Position numbers and translations under genes: made by a program
NCBI RefSeq assembly: GCF_000372485.1
Contig: NZ_AQVA01000003.1
Span: 162-64,161 of the forward strand
Source: Oenococcus oeni DSM 20252 = AWRIB129
GTDB taxonomy: Bacteria; Bacillota; Bacilli; Lactobacillales; Lactobacillaceae
DNA: 64,000 bases
Direction of reading: 5' to 3'
Notes under the pieces: model-generated
Told to the model about the DNA's origin: nothing
The model's input: the letters and a program-made list of their open reading frames with translations, nothing else
The model's database searches: none
Shown here: piece by piece, positions 59,203 through 64,000 of the stretch
Layout of the letters: each line of letters starts with the position of its first letter
How positions within the stretch are numbered: the stretch's first letter is position 1

Positions 59203-61667
59203 TGGAAATTAAGAGAATTCATATTTCCGGTTTTGGTAAATTTTCAGACTTTAACTTGGATTTCAAAAATGATTTGCAGGTTATTTATGGTCAAAACGAA
59301 GCCGGTAAATCAACACTTCGTCAATTTATTACGGGGATTTTATTTGGTTTTGCTCAAAATAAACGGCAAAGTAGTAATTTATACGAGCCGCGGAATAGAT
59401 CTCAATACGGTGGAGACCTTGTTTTTGAACAGGACGGTAGTCTTTGGGATGTGTCCCGTCTCGGCCGAACACAGTCAAAGCTTGAAATTACCGATCAAAA
59501 TGGTAATCACGTCAATAATCCCGAAATCTTCCTAACTAAATTATTGTCACCTTTTAGTCAGGACAGTTTTGAAGATATTTTTTCCTTTGATCAAGAGCAG
59601 TTAAATGAAATCAGAAGTTTGTCCGGCAAAGAACTTTCTGATCGATTACTTAGTTTTTCTGTAGTCAATGCCGATCAGTGGCAGTCCCTTAGTAAAGAAT
59701 TGGATAAAAATGCCAGCGTAATGTTTGGTCTCACGAAAACCTCTAAACGGCCGATTAATCAGTTGCTGGCCGAACACCAGCAGATCTCCAACCAATTGAA
59801 TTCAATGGGTGGGCAGTTAAGTGACTATCGCAAGAGCTCCCAACAAAAAAAATCGACTTTGAAACGAATTGCCGAATTAGATTCTCAATTACATAATTTA
59901 AAGAAACAAATGGATGAATTCTCCAAACTGATCGAATTATCGGGCCTTTTCAATCGAAAAGAAAGAATTTCGATGCCGAAGACCAATGATCGCTTTTCTG
60001 ATCAGCAAATCAGCAATTTAACCGAAGAAATTGAGCAGCGGGTTGAAAAACTTCAAAGCCAAATTAAAGGAATAAATCTAGATAAAAGCGAAAACAAATC
60101 GACTATTATTGCTGAAAATCCACTATTAACGATTTATAAAAATAATCGTACCGATATTGACTTACTTGATAAGTCGATTCCTAATTTGATTGCCGAAAAT
60201 AATTTATTCGATCAGAATGATAATCAAATTAAGAACATTTCAAGCCGCTTAAGCGAGTTGCAAAATGATCTAAAAACTAAATTCGGCGATCGAATTCCAA
60301 GAGCATTGCCGCAGGGAGTTTCGATTCAGCCAAGCAGATCAATTACTGTATTTTTTATTATCGGAATTATTTTGATGCTTTTAGGTGTTTTTGGAATTGT
60401 TAAAGGATTTCAGACCCCTGCATTCCCTTATCCTTTTTGGATTTGCGGTGCTGGAGTTTTGTTCATTGGCGGCTTGTTGTCATTTTTTGAAAGGCCAAAA
60501 AAACAGTCGATAAATCTTTCCCAATATGGTTACTCCAATCAAGTGAGCTTGGATACTATTATTGATTCGCAAAATCATTTGCAGGAATATCACCAGAAAA
60601 TCGATCAATTCCAACAGCTACAAAATGAAAAGCAGTCGCATCTTTCTAAAATTAATTCGATTCTCAAGTTAGCAAACTCGCTTCGCGAATTTTTACCATC
60701 TGCTAAACAGGACCATGATGCTTTAATTGATCAAATTCAGGTAATTTTGAATGAAATTAGAGATGAAAGGCAGTCGGCCATATTATCAAAAGAGCAAAAA
60801 AAACTCGTTGACGAAAATCGTCAGCAGCAAATTGGCCATTTGCAGAATTTAAAAAGTGAGCAACAACAGATTTTTAATTATCTCAAGGTCGATAATTATC
60901 AAAATTTCCAGTACCTTCAAGCTGAGAAGATTAAAAATAAACAGAGACTCAATCAGCTTGAGAGTATTAACCAGCTTTTAACGCCGGAAAAAGAAAATCA
61001 AATTAAAGAACTTGGTGGAGTTGAAGAAATCACTAAAAAGAAACAGGCCCTAAAAGTTCGGATCGATAGTATTGAAGGGGAAATCAAACAGGAAAATCAG
61101 CAGTTATTGAATTTGAATGCGACTTTGTTGAATGCCAGCTCCGATACAGACTATCAGACTAAATTGCAACAGCAATCGGATTTGGAAACAGACATAAATA
61201 ACGATTTAACTGAGTATTTTGCTAATAAGTTAGCTTTCAGCTGGATTAATGAAAGTCTTTATCAGATTAGCCATAAACGTATGCCGGAGATCAGATCCAG
61301 AGCAGAACAATATTTTGCCGAATTAACCGAAAATAAATATGTAAGTATTATTTTTGGCGATAATTCTTTGCTAGTGGCAAATCAACAGAACGAAAAGTTT
61401 TATTCTTATGAACTTTCCAAGGGCAGTTCCGAGCAACTGTATGTTTCTTTGCGTTTGGCCTTTGCCGAATCAGTTGCCGAAAAAAACTCCTTGCCTTTTT
61501 TGATAGATGATAGTTTTGTCAATTTTGACGTTGAACGAAAAAGTATCATGGACAATATCTTGCACCGTTTGGCTGAAAAATATCAGATCATCTACTTTAC
61601 AGCTAATCCGGACCAAAATTTCTCGCAAAGCAATATTATTAATCTAGGGGAGGCTGCCAATGCTTAA
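59202..61667 (+). CDS. yhaN: SbcC-like AAA ATPase YhaN
   Basis: 821 residues. The N-terminal ATPase half has MEIKRIHISGFGKFSDFNLD and VIYGQNEAGKSTLRQFITG (Walker A). A long coiled-coil middle is rich in Q, L, N and K. Two hydrophobic helices (about residues 375-420, VFFIIGIILMLLGVFGIV and FWICGAGVLFIGGLLSFF) sit in the coil, a feature of YhaN that distinguishes it from SbcC. The C-terminal half has the signature LSKGSSEQLYVSLRLAFAE and FLIDDSFVNFD (Walker B). The ATG overlaps the yhaO stop; yhaM starts eight bases before its end. Confidence 0.9.
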   Translation: MEIKRIHISGFGKFSDFNLDFKNDLQVIYGQNEAGKSTLRQFITGILFGFAQNKRQSSNLYEPRNRSQYGGDLVFEQDGSLWDVSRLGRTQSKLEITDQNGNHVNNPEIFLTKLLSPFSQDSFEDIFSFDQEQLNEIRSLSGKELSDRLLSFSVVNADQWQSLSKELDKNASVMFGLTKTSKRPINQLLAEHQQISNQLNSMGGQLSDYRKSSQQKKSTLKRIAELDSQLHNLKKQMDEFSKLIELSGLFNRKERISMPKTNDRFSDQQISNLTEEIEQRVEKLQSQIKGINLDKSENKSTIIAENPLLTIYKNNRTDIDLLDKSIPNLIAENNLFDQNDNQIKNISSRLSELQNDLKTKFGDRIPRALPQGVSIQPSRSITVFFIIGIILMLLGVFGIVKGFQTPAFPYPFWICGAGVLFIGGLLSFFERPKKQSINLSQYGYSNQVSLDTIIDSQNHLQEYHQKIDQFQQLQNEKQSHLSKINSILKLANSLREFLPSAKQDHDALIDQIQVILNEIRDERQSAILSKEQKKLVDENRQQQIGHLQNLKSEQQQIFNYLKVDNYQNFQYLQAEKIKNKQRLNQLESINQLLTPEKENQIKELGGVEEITKKKQALKVRIDSIEGEIKQENQQLLNLNATLLNASSDTDYQTKLQQQSDLETDINNDLTEYFANKLAFSWINESLYQISHKRMPEIRSRAEQYFAELTENKYVSIIFGDNSLLVANQQNEKFYSYELSKGSSEQLYVSLRLAFAESVAEKNSLPFLIDDSFVNFDVERKSIMDNILHRLAEKYQIIYFTANPDQNFSQSNIINLGEAANA

Positions 61668-62628
61668 CGAACATAAAAAAGGTGAAAATTATAGTATTTA
61701 TCTTTTGATCAAATCGGCTGAAAAACGAATGACTAGCAAAAGTTCCCCATATATTCGTTTGACTTTAACGGACCGATCTGGTGAGATTCAAGCTAATCTC
61801 TGGGACGCAAGTGAGGAAGACGTTGCCAATTACGTGCCTGGAAAAGTTGTTTATTTAAATGTTCTACAAGATGAGTATCAATCCAAGCCACAGTTGAAGA
61901 TTCAAGAAATCAGATTGGCCAATGAAACTGAACCCAGTGACCCTTCTTTGTATGAAATTAGTTCGCCAGTTTCGAAAAAAGAACTTCAATCGCAAATTAA
62001 CGATCTTTTGTTTCAAATTACCAATCCGACTTGGAATCGGGTTGTTCGCAATATTTTAAATAAATATGCTGACAAATATTATGAATACCCGGCTGCTGAA
62101 AAAATTCACCATGCTTATCGCGGTGGACTGGCGTTTCATTCACTTTCAATTGCCAAGCTAGCCTTGGCTGTTTCTGATTTATATCCTCAAATTAATCGTT
62201 CTTTATTATTGGCTGGTGCTTTATTGCATGATATTGGCAAGACAAAAGAGCTTTCTGGACCTGTTGGGACAGAATATACAACTGAAGGACAGTTGCTCGG
62301 ACACATTGTAATTGGCGATGAAATTATCGTTCAGGCTGCAGAAGAACTTGGCTTTGATTTGAATTCCGAGGATATGCTTTTGTTGAGACACTTGATTTTG
62401 AGTCATCACAATAAACTGGAATTTGGTTCTCCAATTCAGCCAAGAGAATTAGAAGCCTTTGTTTTATCTAAATTAGACGATCTTGACTCACATATTCAAT
62501 TAATCACAACCGCCGTTAACAAGACTTCGGCTGGTAATTTTTCGGAAAAGATTTTTGCTGCTGATAATCAGGCTTATTATCGTCCAAAAACCGATTTATC
62601 GGAAAAAAGCGATCAAAATGATGATTGA
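61660..62628 (+). CDS. yhaM: 3'-5' exoribonuclease YhaM family
   Basis: 322 residues. An OB-fold N-terminus (IYLLIKSAEKRMTSKSSPYI, with RLTLTDRSGEIQANLW) binds nucleic acid, and an HD domain has AFHSLSIAKLALAVSD, GALLHDIGKTKELS (the HD pair) and LILSHHNKLEFGSP. YhaM removes nucleotides from RNA 3' ends and also acts on DNA. It overlaps yhaN by eight bases, giving a yhaO-yhaN-yhaM transcript for nucleic acid processing. The last 20 residues are acidic and low-complexity. Confidence 0.93.
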   Translation: MLNEHKKGENYSIYLLIKSAEKRMTSKSSPYIRLTLTDRSGEIQANLWDASEEDVANYVPGKVVYLNVLQDEYQSKPQLKIQEIRLANETEPSDPSLYEISSPVSKKELQSQINDLLFQITNPTWNRVVRNILNKYADKYYEYPAAEKIHHAYRGGLAFHSLSIAKLALAVSDLYPQINRSLLLAGALLHDIGKTKELSGPVGTEYTTEGQLLGHIVIGDEIIVQAAEELGFDLNSEDMLLLRHLILSHHNKLEFGSPIQPRELEAFVLSKLDDLDSHIQLITTAVNKTSAGNFSEKIFAADNQAYYRPKTDLSEKSDQNDD

Positions 62629-62667
62629 CGGACAAATTGTCTGAGTTGATTGTTACAATAAAACTCA

Positions 62668-63189
62668 ATGCAAGGGATTTACGAACCAACTTATCGAGTT
62701 AAAAAAGCTTGGGGTATCAGTCCTCGGGCGCTTAAATCACATGGAATTACAACTGTACTGGCCGATCTGGATAATACATTGGTTGCTTGGAACAAACCAG
62801 AAGGTGGAGATGATTTTTTTGTGTGGCATGAAAAATTATTGGATGCTAAAATAAATTTAATCGTTGTTTCGAATAACTCTACCGGTAGAGTCAAGAAAGC
62901 TGTTAAAGCCTTGGGGGTACCCTTTGAGTCTTGGTCTTTAAAGCCACTACCAAGAGGGATTAAAAAAACTCTTAGGGATTTTAATTTGTCAAAGGAAGAG
63001 GTTATCATGGTTGGCGATCAAATTATGACTGACATTGTTGCAGCGAACTTAGCCGGAGTCAGGAGTGTATTGGTTAAACCTCTGATCGAAACGGATGGCT
63101 TTCCAACTAGAATTAATCGTTATTTTGCAAAACTGGTCACAAAAAATAAAAAGGAAAATTGGGAGGACGACATAGTTGACCCTGAGTGA
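62668..63189 (+). CDS. yqeG: YqeG family HAD-IIIA phosphatase
   Basis: 173 residues. ADLDNTLVAWN is HAD motif I (nucleophile DxD). LIVVSNNSTGRVKKAVKALG holds motif II, and EEVIMVGDQIMTDIVAANLA holds motifs III/IV. YqeG is a small cytoplasmic phosphatase; in Firmicutes the yqeG-yqeH order is conserved and connects with ribosome assembly. Its last 14 bases overlap yqeH. No strong ribosome site is visible before ATG 62668. Confidence 0.93.
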   Translation: MQGIYEPTYRVKKAWGISPRALKSHGITTVLADLDNTLVAWNKPEGGDDFFVWHEKLLDAKINLIVVSNNSTGRVKKAVKALGVPFESWSLKPLPRGIKKTLRDFNLSKEEVIMVGDQIMTDIVAANLAGVRSVLVKPLIETDGFPTRINRYFAKLVTKNKKENWEDDIVDPE

Positions 63190-64000
63190 AGACCAAGTTA
63201 CACAATTATTAAATGATGGAATTGTTTGTATCGGTTGCGGCGCAAGATTTCAATCCACAAAAAGAGGTGTTCCCGGTTATTTAAATGAACACAAATTGCG
63301 CAGTTATTTGAGTTCCTTAAATTCAGTCGATGATCCGATCAATTTACTTTGTGAGCGGTGTTTTAAATTAAAAAACTATAATCAAATAGAACCAGTTGCT
63401 TTTGATTCGGATCATTTTCAAAAGATATTAACTTCTATATCTGATAAAAAGGCCCTCGTTTTGTATCTTGTGGATCTTTTTGATGTTGGTGGATCGATGA
63501 TTAATGGATTGACTCGTTTCATTGGTAATAATCCGGTTGTTCTAGTAGGGAACAAATTCGATATTCTGCCTAAATCCGTGAAAAAAAACAAAATCGCTAA
63601 TTGGTTGACAAAAGAGGCTAAGAACGAAGGAATTAAAGTTTTAAAAACGGTTGTTTTATCCGCTGACAAGGGTGATTCGGGTCAGTATTTACTTGAAGAA
63701 ATTTCCGATTATATCGATGAATATGAAGAAATTTTTGTTGTTGGGGTGACCAATGTTGGCAAGTCGACATTAATTAATCAAATTATCAAACAAATATCCG
63801 GTCGCGGATCGGTTATTACCACTTCTCGTTTCCCTGGAACGACACTCGATAAAATTGAAATACCTTTGACAGAAAAAACGAGAGTAATTGACACTCCGGG
63901 AATTATTCACGATTCTCAAATGGCCCATTTTATTGATTCTAAAGATTTTAAATATTTGCTTCCAAATAAGGAAGTGAAAGCAGGAACTCTTCAACTATCG
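63176..64000 (+). CDS. yqeH: Ribosome assembly GTPase YqeH (N-terminal part, cut by window edge)
   Basis: A circularly permuted GTPase needed for small-subunit assembly. 275 codons are present up to the window end. TTG at 63176 is chosen because GGGAGG lies nine bases upstream. A Cys4 zinc motif (VCIGCGARFQ and LLCERCFK) comes first. The G motifs appear in permuted order, G4 (LVGNKFDILP), G5 (VLSADKG), then G1 (GVTNVGKSTLINQII), G2 region and G3 (IDTPGIIH), as expected for YqeH/YlqF-type GTPases. The C-terminal domain lies outside the window. It overlaps yqeG and is probably the next gene of that operon. Confidence 0.93.
   Translation, partial: MTLSEDQVTQLLNDGIVCIGCGARFQSTKRGVPGYLNEHKLRSYLSSLNSVDDPINLLCERCFKLKNYNQIEPVAFDSDHFQKILTSISDKKALVLYLVDLFDVGGSMINGLTRFIGNNPVVLVGNKFDILPKSVKKNKIANWLTKEAKNEGIKVLKTVVLSADKGDSGQYLLEEISDYIDEYEEIFVVGVTNVGKSTLINQIIKQISGRGSVITTSRFPGTTLDKIEIPLTEKTRVIDTPGIIHDSQMAHFIDSKDFKYLLPNKEVKAGTLQLS

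Noticed and set aside
1-64000. CRISPR array, insertion sequence or complete prophage
   Set aside because: No regularly spaced direct repeats, no transposase frame and no structural phage genes were seen; only the integrase relic hints at past mobile DNA.

Overview
The window is low-GC Firmicute DNA and most probably comes from Oenococcus, with O. oeni as the first guess. Three things point there. The gene families are typical of heterofermentative lactic acid bacteria: 6-phosphogluconate dehydrogenase, nucleoside deoxyribosyltransferase, PepV and DUF4811-MFS pairs. Initiation from TTG and GTG is frequent. Many genes carry single-base lesions, which fits a lineage that I recall lacks MutS/MutL mismatch repair. 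No rRNA gene is present, so the species call is inference.

Layout. 1-5.3 kb is an oppABCDF peptide-uptake operon, with oppA cut by the window edge. 5.3-9.3 kb holds a YtgP/MurJ-type lipid flippase, pepV and uppP. 9.3-10.6 kb (minus strand) holds a deoxynucleoside kinase and mscL. A tRNA-Leu(CAG) at 10.6 kb is followed by a worn-out integrase and by 10.8-19.7 kb of accessory sequence: small HTH, zinc-ribbon, CsbD and DUF3892-like genes, relics, and several RNA-like elements with terminators but no ORF. 19.7-25.7 kb carries two acetyltransferases (one frameshifted), an MFS exporter behind a probable leader-peptide attenuator, a ThrE-type exporter, and a 44-residue membrane peptide convergent with a ribbon-helix-helix protein. 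25.9-34.5 kb is redox and transport: an FMN reductase, a DUF4811/MFS pair with a divergent MerR-like regulator, a phosphoesterase, a broken NrdH-like glutaredoxin, a broken azoreductase, a FemX-like ligase and an amino acid permease. 34.7-41.2 kb has LytS/LytT, an oxalate/formate-type MFS, a frameshifted drug MFS and a frameshifted glutathione peroxidase. 41.5-64 kb is mostly housekeeping: a UvrA-like ATPase, pncB, ndt, gnd, lemA, two tandem aminotransferases, a NadR-like protein, murE, argS, a class A PBP, ylbF, yhaO-yhaN-yhaM, yqeG and yqeH (cut by the edge).

How it fits together. Several genes serve the cell wall: the flippase, UppP, MurE, FemX, the PBP and LytST. PncB and the NadR-like protein point to NAD salvage. 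Opp and PepV give peptide uptake and cleavage.

The most interesting material is small and non-canonical. (1) A 17-codon ORF, overlapping a perfect 10-bp inverted repeat, precedes an MFS exporter gene and looks like a ribosome-controlled attenuator. (2) Two homologous promoter units carry a cre-like 14-mer between -35 and -10; one drives a roughly 90-nt RNA with an anti-Shine-Dalgarno stretch. (3) A compact three-hairpin element lies at 15.4 kb. (4) An integrase relic lies beside tRNA-Leu. (5) A convergent membrane-peptide/RHH pair lies at 25.3-25.6 kb. (6) Seven otherwise recognisable genes are each broken by one lesion: four in-frame stops and three one-base homopolymer losses. I did not find a large undescribed multi-gene system.
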